A stretch of DNA of 64,000 nucleotides from an uncultured Verrucomicrobiae bacterium (lineage in GTDB: Bacteria; Verrucomicrobiota; Verrucomicrobiia; Limisphaerales; AAA164-E04), in assembly GCA_943788245.1 (NCBI GenBank), contig CALSPN010000024.1, positions 1-64,000 on the forward strand, in the 5' to 3' direction. Position numbers and translations under genes: made by a program. Positions within the stretch are counted from its first letter, which is position 1; every line of letters starts with the position of its first letter. Positions 32,131-41,228 of this stretch are shown here, piece after piece. The notes beneath the pieces were generated by a model. That model was not told where the DNA came from. It did not search any database and worked only from the letters and a program-made list of their open reading frames with translations.

Positions 32131-32496
32131 TTACTCCGGCATTGCTGAGGAATGGTGTTCTATAATGAGCCAGCGTTGACCGGTCCAGCGATACACATAT
32201 GTAAACCTCGCCTGCACGGAGTTGCCGTCCTTGAAAGTAAAAGTGTAGACACCTGAATTGATTGCAATATCACCAAAGGTACGTACGTTCGACTCATCTA
32301 TTTTTCCCTGCGGACCTTTAGCCAGGAAATGGACAAAATAGTCCTCAATTTCCTCATGGTTGTGTCGTACTTTATTGGAGACTGTTGGCAAAAGAATGGC
32401 GTTGGTCTCATAAAGTGCGGATACATTTTTCGGGTTCCCTGTTTGCAGGGCACTATTCCATTCGTCAAAAAGTTTGGTAATGATATTTTCGCTCAT
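32131..32496 (-). CDS. SgcJ/EcaC-type SnoaL-like (CaMKII-association-like, DUF4440) protein
   Basis: 121-residue NTF2-fold protein. 'LFDEWNSALQTGNPKNVSAL' and 'YETNAILLPTVSNKVRHNHE' at the start and 'ARFTYVYRWTGQRWLIIEHH' with the closing 'SSAMPE' match the SgcJ/EcaC family, related to the CaMKII association domain. There is no signal peptide. It lies directly upstream of the intact DUF1080 gene with a 32-bp gap, so the two are likely co-transcribed. No enzymatic activity is established for this family. Confidence 0.82.
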   Translation of the reverse strand: MSENIITKLFDEWNSALQTGNPKNVSALYETNAILLPTVSNKVRHNHEEIEDYFVHFLAKGPQGKIDESNVRTFGDIAINSGVYTFTFKDGNSVQARFTYVYRWTGQRWLIIEHHSSAMPE

Positions 32497-32912
32497 CTTA
32501 TCTTAATGGTTTTTAAGTTTTTTCAATTATGTTTGGTTTGTCAAAAAACAGTCGGAATCAAAAAATTCAAATCGACTCAATTAGAGTACAACTTACTCAT
32601 TTGCTGATTTTTTTCAATGGTATATTTCAAGAAGGTTTTCTGGATGTTATTTGTCATGAGAGGCTAAGCTCTCTCATGATTCCTTCGGTTTTTCTCATCG
32701 TTCCAACATCAGTGATGTGTCGTCGCACTGAAAGACCAGGCCCATTCATGGGTAACAATTATCGGCGTTATCTTTTGCCGTTCCCCTCGCTGAGATCATG
32801 ATCATGCCATTAACATGGGCAGGTCATAAGAGAGATTAATATCCCGAATGTTTACCCGCAAGCGCCGGCGAGCTTTACTGACCTTGATAAGACGCGAAGG
32901 AACATAGCAGAT
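32497..32912. other. 416-bp non-coding stretch with a perfect inverted repeat
   Basis: Lies between the minus-strand Gfo/Idh gene (end 32913) and the SnoaL-like gene (start 32496). It holds a perfect 9-bp inverted repeat, TCATGAGAG / CTCTCATGA, at 32654-32662 and 32671-32679, about 160 bp before the SnoaL-like start. On the minus strand no T run follows, so an operator or mRNA leader structure is as likely as a terminator. Confidence 0.5.
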
Positions 32913-34031
32913 TCACACTTGTTTCCATTTCCCCTCAAGGGCAGAAAGATTGGCGGCATCAGTAAATTGTTGAGCGAGTAACCCGTCTTCCAGATTGGGG
33001 TATTTCTTATCGCTCTTGCTTCCTTCAAGAATCGGCTTCAATGCAGGGAAGACATATGAACTGAATCGATTTTTAAAACCAAAAGACGGAGGTAATTCAT
33101 GGCGTGTTTCCAGTTGATTATTTGCTTTTGTCATGATGAGTTTTCCTGAATAGCGATCTGCACTCAGGGAAGCAATGGTTCCGTGCAGTTCCAGTTCGGG
33201 AGCAAGGAATTTCCGCATATGGCTGGTGTGTGATAAAACAAAAAGACCAGTTGCTCGATTTGAAAACTCACAACTAATGGAAGCATAATCAAAATTTCCT
33301 CCCCGCTTGCGCGCTACTTCATTTTCCCTGGCCGATTGACCTTTTTCGATCGCTTCTCTGAGGTTGATAGCTCCCAGGTCAGGTTTGTCAGGAGTCAATG
33401 TTTCACCATGCGCAAGGACCTTCGTGGCTTCTGCATTGATAATCCAGCGAACCACATCATAGGCATGCGATCCGACGTCTGCAATGGTGCCTGCTGAAGA
33501 AATTTTGGGATCATCCCGCCAGGTCAGTGGCATGTCATCAGGCCGCGGATTATGCCAGCGGAAAACCGTCGATCGTATTTCACCTAATTCACCAGCATTG
33601 ACGATTTCCCTGGCCAGCCTGAATACATCGACATACCGCGTCCAGAATGGAACGAAATGTCCGAGTGGAGGTGTCGATTCACGATAGGCTTCCCACATTT
33701 TCTCTGCTTCTCCTGTATGCATGCCAATTGGTTTTTCACAAAGCACATGCTTGCCTTCTTTTGCACAAGCGATGATCGCTTCGTGATGTAGCACGTCGGG
33801 TGTGGCTACAATGACCATATTGACATCCGGATGAGTGACGACCTCCCGCCAGTTGTGAGTGATGCAGGAAGCTCCGTCTTTCTTTGCCGCCGCTTCCAGT
33901 AAATCCCTCCGTCGCGCGCACAGTGCAATGATTCGAGCCTCTTTACAGGCTTTGATTTCCTCGCGATAAGGTGTTCCGATAAATCCTGTCGCCCCCAGGA
34001 CACCGACCTTAAATATGGTTTCAGGCATCAA
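32913..34031 (-). CDS. Gfo/Idh/MocA-family oxidoreductase
   Basis: Intact 372-residue cytoplasmic NAD(P)-dependent sugar dehydrogenase-like protein. The Rossmann fingerprint is 'FKVGVLGATGFIGTPYREE', and the catalytic lysine motif is present as 'GKHVLCEKPIGMHTGEAE'. A later 'AGTIADVGSHAYDVVRWIIN' carries the conserved Asp and His (D-x-G-x-H) of the active site. The family oxidises or epimerises cyclitols and sugars, including at C3 of glycosides. It is divergent from the MFS/Gfo-Idh operon (101-bp shared promoter region), which suggests one sugar-catabolic unit. The substrate is not deducible. Confidence 0.92.
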   Translation of the reverse strand: MMPETIFKVGVLGATGFIGTPYREEIKACKEARIIALCARRRDLLEAAAKKDGASCITHNWREVVTHPDVNMVIVATPDVLHHEAIIACAKEGKHVLCEKPIGMHTGEAEKMWEAYRESTPPLGHFVPFWTRYVDVFRLAREIVNAGELGEIRSTVFRWHNPRPDDMPLTWRDDPKISSAGTIADVGSHAYDVVRWIINAEATKVLAHGETLTPDKPDLGAINLREAIEKGQSARENEVARKRGGNFDYASISCEFSNRATGLFVLSHTSHMRKFLAPELELHGTIASLSADRYSGKLIMTKANNQLETRHELPPSFGFKNRFSSYVFPALKPILEGSKSDKKYPNLEDGLLAQQFTDAANLSALEGKWKQV

Positions 34032-34132
34032 GACATCATAAGAAAGTAAAGCGATTTACGCAATTCTCTTGGGCCAGAAAGTGAGTTTCCTTTTGACTGG
34101 CCACACATGATTTCTTTGATCAGACTTTTGAC

Positions 34133-35491
34133 ATGTCCAACCACATTTCCACACAAGAATTATCTGATTCTTTATCTCGCCGGGCGCAAATAGGTGTTAC
34201 ATTGGCTGCTTTTTCAGCGTGGTTTTTTGGGGGTATGCAGATTTTGTTGACTAACCTCGGCATGCGGGCCGCCTCATTGGATTTAATGGGGCGCCAAGGC
34301 ATGCTGGATTTTGGTTCCTTCACGGATCTGAATCGACGCGCTGGTGAACTTGTTGGATCCGAACTGGCGCAGCTCAACGCATGGAATGCTATGGCGTCTC
34401 AATGGTATGCCTGGTTCCAATGTGCTTTCCTGTTCGGTGCCGCGGTTGGCGGTTATCTTTTTGGGAAACTTGGAGATCGTTATGGAAGAACTAAATTACT
34501 GGGAATATCTATCCTCTGGTTTGCAGGTTTTACCGGCCTCGCCTGGTTTGCTCAAAGTCCGCACCAACTCCTTTTCCTCAGATTTCTTGCATGTCTGGGG
34601 ATTGGAGGAGCCTGGCCAAATGGTGTTGCACTTGTTTCAGAGGTGTGGCCCAACAAGTTTCGACCAGCATTGGCAAGCGCCATTGGCATGGCGGGTAATC
34701 TCGGGATCTTTGCCATGTCTTCCATGGCTGCCATCCATGCTGTTACCCCAGACTCCTGGCGTTGGGTGATGCTGGTAAATACGGTTCCAGTCCTGCTTGG
34801 GCTGGGCGTTCTTTTGTTGCTTCCCGAATCACCCGCCTGGAAGAAGCAATCATCACAGCAAACTGGAGTGCAATCCGAATCTTCTCCTTCTGTTTTCAAG
34901 GGAGAACATTTGAGATGCGTTTTCATTGGAATCGGATTAGCCACTATTCCACTTATCGGAGGATGGGGCAGCGCCAATTGGATGATGCCATGGGCAGATG
35001 AAATCGGTTCTCAGATTGGGAAAGAGGATCTCAAAGCCCACATTGGGATGGCCCGTTCCCTGACGAGCATCTTTGGAAGTTTTTTTGCAGGGATGTTGGC
35101 GGTTTGGATGGGAAGGCGACGCATGTATTTCCTCATCAGTCTTGGCGCCTTGCTCACTGCTCAATATGCGTTTTGGATGACAGTTCCCGGCGATTTTAGC
35201 TTTCTCGTCGGTGCGGCTTTTCTGGGATTGTTCAACGGGTTTTATTTCGGATGGCTCCCGTTTTTTTTACCGGAACTTTTTCCTACCAGCATTCGTTCCA
35301 CTGGAATTGGTGTCAGCTTCAATTTTGGTCGTATCTTGACCGCACTGACCATCTTTGCCACTGGAGCATTGATGACTGCTTTTGAAAGCGATTATGCTCG
35401 TATTGGCCGTATCACCAGTCTGATATTCCTATTTGGCATGGTTTTGGTATCGTTTGCACCAGACACGAGTCGACGTGATATGATGCACTAG
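34133..35491 (+). CDS. MFS transporter (sugar-porter-like)
   Basis: Intact 452-residue protein with about 12 hydrophobic segments. Major-facilitator signatures are 'GGYLFGKLGDRYGRTKLLGI' between helices 2 and 3 (G-x-x-x-D-R-x-G-R), 'LLLPESPAWKKQ' after helix 6, and 'AVWMGRRRMYFLISLGALLT' in the second half. 'FLPELFPTSIRSTGIGVSFN' resembles the P-E-x-x-P-x-x-x-R stretch of sugar porters. It heads an operon with two Gfo/Idh-like genes starting 3 bp after its stop, so it probably imports the sugar or sugar derivative they process. Specificity is unknown. Confidence 0.92.
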   Translation: MSNHISTQELSDSLSRRAQIGVTLAAFSAWFFGGMQILLTNLGMRAASLDLMGRQGMLDFGSFTDLNRRAGELVGSELAQLNAWNAMASQWYAWFQCAFLFGAAVGGYLFGKLGDRYGRTKLLGISILWFAGFTGLAWFAQSPHQLLFLRFLACLGIGGAWPNGVALVSEVWPNKFRPALASAIGMAGNLGIFAMSSMAAIHAVTPDSWRWVMLVNTVPVLLGLGVLLLLPESPAWKKQSSQQTGVQSESSPSVFKGEHLRCVFIGIGLATIPLIGGWGSANWMMPWADEIGSQIGKEDLKAHIGMARSLTSIFGSFFAGMLAVWMGRRRMYFLISLGALLTAQYAFWMTVPGDFSFLVGAAFLGLFNGFYFGWLPFFLPELFPTSIRSTGIGVSFNFGRILTALTIFATGALMTAFESDYARIGRITSLIFLFGMVLVSFAPDTSRRDMMH

Positions 35492-35494
35492 CGA

Positions 35495-36265
35495 ATGATG
35501 TTCAAAATTGAAATACAACTGGAACCGAAGCGTAAATCCCTCTATGAAGAAGCGATACGCCGCCTTCGATGCATTGATGTGTGCAACGACGCTGATACTG
35601 TCCCTGATGCAAGAATCGTTGGGCCAGAGAATGCGATTTCAAATCTGGGTGTTCCCTGCCTGGTTGATCAACCGGAAAAGATCGACATTCATATGTTAGC
35701 GTCTTTGATGAAATCAGACAGTCACATAATGCCTGCTCATGCTTTGCGATTCAGCTCCAGGGTTAAACCCATTGACGAAGCGTTGCGTGCCGGTAAGTTG
35801 GGGAAACCAGGGTTGATGCGGCTTCACTACTGGACAACAGAAGATGTCTCGTTGAGGCAAGCCATGTTTGGGCCAATAGATCTGGCTCGCTGGTTTTTCC
35901 AAGATGAACCCAGCATGCGCCAATGGGTTGAGGCGAAGCATTCGCTCCTCTGCCATCTTCAATTCCCCAGCGACGGAATGGCTCTCATGAATGTTTCAAA
36001 TCCTTTTGAAGGGGAAGTCGCTTACGAAAGTGTCCAATTGATTGGGTCAACCGGTGCTGCCTATGGAGATGATCATCACAATACCCATCTGCATTTCCGG
36101 AAAAACAGCGTTTCCGCACGTATACAACATAATAACATCATGCATGGATTGATGGGGCTTGTTAGTGAGTTTGTAGATGGAATTTTAAACGCCAGGGAAT
36201 GGAATGTTTCTTTGAAAGATACATTACGGATTCATGAGCTGCTGGAGGAGCTTGTTGATGGCTGA
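35495..36265 (+). CDS. Degenerate Gfo/Idh/MocA-like protein lacking Rossmann and catalytic-lysine motifs
   Basis: 256-residue protein. Residues ~78-130 ('AHALRFSSRVKPIDEALRAG', 'KLGKPGLMRLHYWTTED') and the C-terminal sheet match the Gfo/Idh/MocA substrate domain. The first ~65 residues have no G-x-G-x-x-G dinucleotide site, and where E-K-P is expected it reads 'GVPCLVDQPEKI', with Gln in place of the catalytic Lys. The length is ~100 residues short of the family norm. It is probably not an active dehydrogenase and may be a partner subunit or regulator of the next gene. It starts 3 bp after the MFS stop and overlaps the following Gfo/Idh start by 8 bp. No frameshift that would restore a nucleotide-binding domain was noticed upstream. 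Confidence 0.72.
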   Translation: MMFKIEIQLEPKRKSLYEEAIRRLRCIDVCNDADTVPDARIVGPENAISNLGVPCLVDQPEKIDIHMLASLMKSDSHIMPAHALRFSSRVKPIDEALRAGKLGKPGLMRLHYWTTEDVSLRQAMFGPIDLARWFFQDEPSMRQWVEAKHSLLCHLQFPSDGMALMNVSNPFEGEVAYESVQLIGSTGAAYGDDHHNTHLHFRKNSVSARIQHNNIMHGLMGLVSEFVDGILNAREWNVSLKDTLRIHELLEELVDG

Positions 36266-37367
36266 TCCAGGAAAAAAAACATATCGAGTATTGGTCTTGA
36301 GTGTGATCAAGCACGCTTATCTGCCTGACGCAGTCGCTGCACACCCCAGGTTTGCATTGGTGGCGGTAGCGGATGATGCCCTCAGGCCCGAATGGACGCA
36401 TGAACGTAATCAGAATTACGCCGATCTGCATGGGATTCCTTATTGCAGGGACGTAGAGCAGGGTCTCAAAAATTTTGATTGTGACATCGCCGTCATCAGT
36501 TCTGAAGCTGAACGGCATTGTGACTTGGCCATGCGCGCCGTCAAGGCAGGCCTACACATCATTGTCGATAAACCTCTTTCACCCGATGTGCAAGAGTGCG
36601 AATCCCTATCCGAACTTATGAAGCAAAGCGGAATGAAGGGATTGGTATGGAATCGGAACTTCCTTCCCGCATTGATTGAAGCTCGATTGGCCCTGCGCGA
36701 AGGGGCGATCGGAGATTTGGTAGCGGTTCATTGTGATTTTTATTTTTCAAAAGACGCAGGACCTCCCAAAGAGACTGAAACGATGGGCAGCCCTCCCATC
36801 GATTGGCTAGATCGCCAATTGGAAGCTCATGCCGATGGTTCCGACGGTGGTGTCGGCACTCAGCCCATGGGTGAACTTCAGATTGAAGGCATATACCCCC
36901 TGGCTTATATTTACTCCTTATGTTCATCGCCCTTCGAGCGTGTTACTGCCAGCACGGCGACCCATTTTCATCAGGCCAATGTTGATAACCAAGTTGATGA
37001 TCTGGCTGCCCTGTCTTTTGTTTTGGAAAATGGAGTAATCGGTTCTCTCGCCATTGGTCGTATCGGGGCTGCCAGTCATCCTGATATTGGAGAAATCAAG
37101 CTGCACCTGATCGGGACAAAGGGAGCCTTGGTGGTAAGTGAGGCCCGACCTGAGGTTGGTCTATACTACAAAGACCAGCCAAAAAATGAATTCAAAAATA
37201 TAAGGATTGATAATGATAATGATTTTCTTCTCATGGATGCCTTTGCCGATGCCCTTGATTGTGGCACTGAATTGCCTCTTGATATTGAGACTGCCTGCAA
37301 TATTGCACGAATAATTGATGCTGCTCAAATATCAGCAAACGAAGGAAGGGAAGTTAAAATATCCTGA
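36258..37367 (+). CDS. Gfo/Idh/MocA-family oxidoreductase
   Basis: 369 residues from ATG 36258, chosen because GGAGGA lies 8 bp upstream and the 8-bp overlap with the previous stop suggests coupling; the in-frame start at 36234 is less likely. The catalytic lysine motif is 'GLHIIVDKPLSPDVQECES'. The N-terminal strand 'YRVLVLSVIKHAYLPDAVAA' departs from the classic G-x-G-x-x-G. 'GGVGTQPMGELQIEGIYPLA' fills the active-site region. It is the third gene of the MFS operon. Together with its degenerate neighbour it may form a hetero-oligomeric dehydrogenase; that pairing is an inference. Confidence 0.87.
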   Translation: MADPGKKTYRVLVLSVIKHAYLPDAVAAHPRFALVAVADDALRPEWTHERNQNYADLHGIPYCRDVEQGLKNFDCDIAVISSEAERHCDLAMRAVKAGLHIIVDKPLSPDVQECESLSELMKQSGMKGLVWNRNFLPALIEARLALREGAIGDLVAVHCDFYFSKDAGPPKETETMGSPPIDWLDRQLEAHADGSDGGVGTQPMGELQIEGIYPLAYIYSLCSSPFERVTASTATHFHQANVDNQVDDLAALSFVLENGVIGSLAIGRIGAASHPDIGEIKLHLIGTKGALVVSEARPEVGLYYKDQPKNEFKNIRIDNDNDFLLMDAFADALDCGTELPLDIETACNIARIIDAAQISANEGREVKIS

Positions 37368-37644
37368 TGACCGCTATTGGTCCCAGACTACATTCCACTT
37401 CGGGCAATACTGTTTTTTGAACTCTCATTGTATCCTTGAAAGCTGCTCTCCCGGACGTGCGTTACCCATGATGCCATGGTTTTCCTTCAATGATCCTTAT
37501 TCAAGATCGCGGTGCCCTGTGAGATCATCTGCGATGGTTGATGAATCTGCATGCGGGGAAGGGTGGTAGTCAACCTTCATGAGTTTGAATGACAGAAATG
37601 CCACTGTGTGAATGTTATGGGGTAAAAGGGCGAATGGCTGCAGA

Positions 37645-38064
37645 TCAGTTTTCTGCTCGCATGGCTTCCTCAATGAGCAGAATAAGCTTTTTGAGCCCAT
37701 TCATTTCGTAAGCGCCTCCGTCTATGTGAAACACCACTTTGTTTCCTGCGGAAAATAACTGTAGTGATACGATTTCTGCATTGACTGTGATTCGAAGTTC
37801 CCCAAGGACGGCCCAGTCGATTTCAGATCGATGCGGTGTGGGTTTTTCGAGAAGAGTAAGTAGTCTCGAATGAAAGGAGGGCGGTAGTTCGAAGGCAGGG
37901 ATATCCGCCCCTTTGTCCGGACGATTGTAACGTGTTGCCGTGATCGCACTTGCTTCTTCAATTGGGATATGAATTCCTTTTTGAATGAAATGGAAGCAAC
38001 CGCTGAGGCACAGGTGCAGCATCGCAATTCCTGCTGCCATCCATGTTCGTATCTGCCTTTTCAT
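37645..38064 (-). CDS. Small lipoprotein
   Basis: 139-residue lipoprotein: 'GIAMLHLCLSGCFHFI' has a good lipobox (L-S-G-C) after a hydrophobic stretch starting with 'MKRQIRTW'. The C-terminal half, 'VNAEIVSLQLFSAGNKVVFH' and 'GLKKLILLIEEAMRAEN', looks like a small alpha/beta domain. No known family is recognised. It is convergent with the Gfo/Idh operon (277-bp gap) and transcribed alone. Confidence 0.62.
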   Translation of the reverse strand: MKRQIRTWMAAGIAMLHLCLSGCFHFIQKGIHIPIEEASAITATRYNRPDKGADIPAFELPPSFHSRLLTLLEKPTPHRSEIDWAVLGELRITVNAEIVSLQLFSAGNKVVFHIDGGAYEMNGLKKLILLIEEAMRAEN

Positions 38065-38385
38065 AGATTGTTGACTCCTTCAATCAATGGCACCAAAAGT
38101 CCAAGTCTTCGATCCCTTGACCGCTTTGCTTATCCGCACACAACGCAAGCCCGGCTGGTTGCCGCGAGCGTGGGAGATTTTGATGACCATTTCAGTCTGT
38201 CTGTTGCAGATCCCGTGACTCGTTGGTTTGCAGATGGTAGTCGAGCAAACACGTCAGGAGATTTATCTTCCTGGCACGAGTTCAGCTTAATTCCCTGCCA
38301 ACTTTCTCAAGGCAAATCAGCATGCACCGATTGATCGTTCGCAAATTTTCTCAAGGTTTGACTTCTTTTTTTTCGTGGCGGACAA
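38065..38385. other. 321-bp gap
   Basis: Between the lipoprotein start and the end of a sulfatase. A plus-strand open stretch (to 38334, beginning inside the lipoprotein gene) translates to soluble-looking but unrecognised sequence. No hairpin or repeat stands out. Confidence 0.4.
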
Positions 38386-39858
38386 TCAACGATCTGGATG
38401 CTTACCCCACTCATATCTTCTGCTGGGATCAAAGTCTGGATTTGGTGTTGGCATTTGTGCCTTGGTATCCGCCTGCCATTTTCTCAGAGCTCTTTTTAAT
38501 GCGTCGAATTTCACTGGGTAGCTAAATTTGAGATCGGTCATTTCATTGACATCATATTTGAGATTATAAAGCTCGAAGTTGCCGTTCACCAGATTTTCAA
38601 CGATCTTCCAATCACCTTTTCGAAGGGCCGACATCGGCTGCTCGTGATGGTATACTGGATAATGGGTGAAAATTTCGCGTTCGAGATCGGATTTGTTCTG
38701 GGTCAGGGCAGGGAGCATGGAGATTCCATCCAGTGTTTGCTGCCCGGGTTTGGCTCCCTGAACCAAGTCCAGAAAAGTTGGGAAAAAATCGACACTTGAA
38801 ACAAGGGCCTTGGACGTGGAACCCGTACGGATCTCGTTTGGCCATCGAACGATTAATGGTACCCGAATACCGCCTTCATAAAGGGTGCCTTTACCCGCTC
38901 TTAAAGGGGTGTTCGTAGTGGCAATGTATCTCAGTGGATGTCCATCTGGGTATGCATTCCGACTATTGCCTCCCAGCAATGGAATGTTGTCGAATCGATT
39001 ATCGACACCTCCATTGTCAGAGTAAAAAATGAACAGCGTTTCCTCCTGGAGGCCTTCTGCATCCAAAACCTCCATCAGTCTGCCCACACTTCGATCCACA
39101 TGCTCGATCATCGCGGCGTAGACGGCATTGCAGGTATAATCTGGATCCCTTTTCTTTTCCATGTATTTGTCAATCAGATCGTGGTCAGCATCCAATTGCA
39201 CGTGTACGTCATAGTGTGAAATAAAAAGGAAAAACGGTTCATCACGATGTGCCTTGATAAACTCCACGCCCATTCTTGTCAGCGCGTCACTCAGACGCTC
39301 TCCTTGCTGTGTTTTATATCCCGGTCTGAATTTCGGTTTGTAGAATCCGCCGCCTGCATAAACATGTGCTTCATCGTAACCACGAGCGTTGGGTGAATGC
39401 TCCTTACTGTTCCCCAGATGCCATTTTCCGAAATATCCAGTCTTGTAGCCGGCAGAATGCATCACATTTCCCAGTGTGGTGATGTGATTCGGCATGAATT
39501 GTACTCGGTGCTTTGGCACGATCACCTCTTCATGAGGACGCCAGTGTCCTGGTATAAAATCGAAAATCCCCACTCTGGCTGGGTATTGGCCTGACTGAAT
39601 GCTTGCTCGTGTAGCAGAACAGACGGGTGCTGCGTATGCGTTATGAAACAACATCCCTTCTGTTGCCAGACGATCAATATTCGGCGCCTCATTAAATCGA
39701 TTGCCATAAACAGGCAAATCCCTTCCACCAAGATCATCAATCAGGATGAATACGACGTTGGGTTGATCCGTTTTGGCCTCTACATGGGTGGCTCTGCAGA
39801 GAAAGAGAGCTACAAGGGTGATCGCTGCAATCTGTCTGTTCATGAGATCTTTATACAT
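38386..39858 (-). CDS. Formylglycine-dependent sulfatase (C-x-A-x-R variant)
   Basis: Intact 490-residue secreted sulfatase; ATG 39858 or ATG 39843 both precede the signal. The metal site is 'QPNVVFILIDDLGGRDLPVY'. The maturation motif is 'APVCSATRASIQSGQYPARV', i.e. C-x-A-x-R, an accepted variant of C-x-P-x-R. Further active-site segments are 'GYFGKWHLGNSKEHSPNARG', 'FISHYDVHVQLDADHDL' and 'YSDNGGVDNRFDN'. It is the only sulfatase of the window outside the 6-22 kb block. It lies 146 bp downstream of a broken esterase gene on the same strand, consistent with combined deacylation and desulfation of a glycan. Confidence 0.94.
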   Translation of the reverse strand: MYKDLMNRQIAAITLVALFLCRATHVEAKTDQPNVVFILIDDLGGRDLPVYGNRFNEAPNIDRLATEGMLFHNAYAAPVCSATRASIQSGQYPARVGIFDFIPGHWRPHEEVIVPKHRVQFMPNHITTLGNVMHSAGYKTGYFGKWHLGNSKEHSPNARGYDEAHVYAGGGFYKPKFRPGYKTQQGERLSDALTRMGVEFIKAHRDEPFFLFISHYDVHVQLDADHDLIDKYMEKKRDPDYTCNAVYAAMIEHVDRSVGRLMEVLDAEGLQEETLFIFYSDNGGVDNRFDNIPLLGGNSRNAYPDGHPLRYIATTNTPLRAGKGTLYEGGIRVPLIVRWPNEIRTGSTSKALVSSVDFFPTFLDLVQGAKPGQQTLDGISMLPALTQNKSDLEREIFTHYPVYHHEQPMSALRKGDWKIVENLVNGNFELYNLKYDVNEMTDLKFSYPVKFDALKRALRKWQADTKAQMPTPNPDFDPSRRYEWGKHPDR

Positions 39859-40004
39859 ATGACGGGCAGGATTGGGAGTCGAAAAGTTGATGGTTTTCCA
39901 AATTACTGTAAATTTGCATTCATTAATAAGGGGAAATCATTCATGAACATGGGATTGAAATCCTTGCCCTGGGGCTCTTTGAGCGCATGTAAACCTCACG
40001 GATT

Positions 40005-41056
40005 TTATTGCGGCACTACGGTTTTTTCAGTCTTTAAAAATCTCATTAGTTGATCCTCAGTGACTGTTCGCGTGGCTCCGTGACCTTCCTGATTCACTTT
40101 ATAATGAACCACGTCCCCATTCAGGTAGCTGAAGATTTCAAGACCACCAGTCTTGCTGCTTGGATGCGTCTTTTTTTCTCCCATGTAACCCATTTCCCTG
40201 GCCCAGAGGTATATTGATTCCTCGGCAGCAACGAACTTCAATTTACCGTCATTGGCTGGAATAAATTTTGAAGGGCCACCATGGTAGGGGACTAGCTTGT
40301 CCTCGGTGCCTGAAATATTCATCAAACGTTTGCCTTTCATGGGTGTGGCCACTGCGTGGTATTGATTTTGATCACCCTTGGCTTTGAAATGTTTACCATC
40401 ATACTGCCATGCATTCAGCTGGCTGACCCCTGTGATGTAGTTTCGAATGTGAGGTAAACTGGTTTCGATTGCTATCTGGTTGACCAGAGCAGCTCCGTTC
40501 GAATTTCCCATGATGCTGAAGTCGTCAGGAGCCACGTTCTTAAATGTAGCCAGCCTCTGCACTATGGATTCGATAAACCCCAGGTCATCCGCCTTTGAAC
40601 GTTCAGAAACTATATTCCAACTCTCCCGGTAGCCCTGGGCGAACACCAGGATATAATGCATGACCATTTTTTCATGACGTCGCATGAACCCTGCATTGCA
40701 GACATTGCGTTTCCACCATTACCATGCAGGAAAATGAACACAGGAAATCTCTTGTGTTTGTCTGGGGATTCCAAAGTTCGGGACTCGGGGACATTTACAT
40801 GGTATGGGCGTCGATATTTTTTTTCCTGCGACCACGATTGGGTGACAAAATACTTGCCGGAGGTCAACATCTTCTGATGATTTTCAATGAAAGCTGATCT
40901 CTCCTCTGGCGTCGGTTCTGCAACTGTGCTTCGCAAATTTTCAGACAGGCGGGATGGTTGTCGCTCTGCAGCGAGTGATTCATTGCTGTTCTGTGCATTT
41001 GCCAATGCCAGAAGTGAAAACCATGTGATAAAGGGAATATATCTCAATCGATTCAT
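40005..41056 (-). CDS. Secreted alpha/beta-hydrolase esterase (PHB-depolymerase/LpqC-like), one frameshift
   Basis: Reconstructed ~350-residue protein with a signal at residues 1-21 ('MNRLRYIPFITWFSLLALAN'). 'RFPVFIFLHGNGGNAMSAMQ' is the oxyanion-hole region (H-G-N-G-G). The frame then changes near 40685; unlike most breaks in the window this one is equivalent to a missing base, and inserting a T gives 'MQGFMRRHEKMVMHYILVF'. After it come the nucleophile elbow 'FSIMGNSNGAALVNQ' (G-N-S-N-G), the acid region 'NISGTEDKLVPYHGG' and the His 'VNQEGHGATRTVTEDQ'. Probable ester hydrolase on a polymer or glycan. 172 bp follow the upstream carboxylesterase gene. Confidence 0.82.
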
Positions 41057-41228
41057 AAACTTTCTAAATCTGTAAGCTATGTTTCGCTGTCCGATCGTCA
41101 GTCAAATCTTTATAACTCAGTTACCACGGCACTTGTTTGGTTGATACCCACAGGTTGGCCTGCAAGCTGGTCGACTCGTTGCCATATCATAGCCGTCTTC
41201 AGTGGGGGCAGCGTTTTGTTGACGCCTC

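Noticed and set aside
37969-38334. Plus-strand 121-codon frame overlapping the lipoprotein gene
   Set aside because: It starts antisense to the lipoprotein signal peptide, has no ribosome binding site and no recognisable domain.
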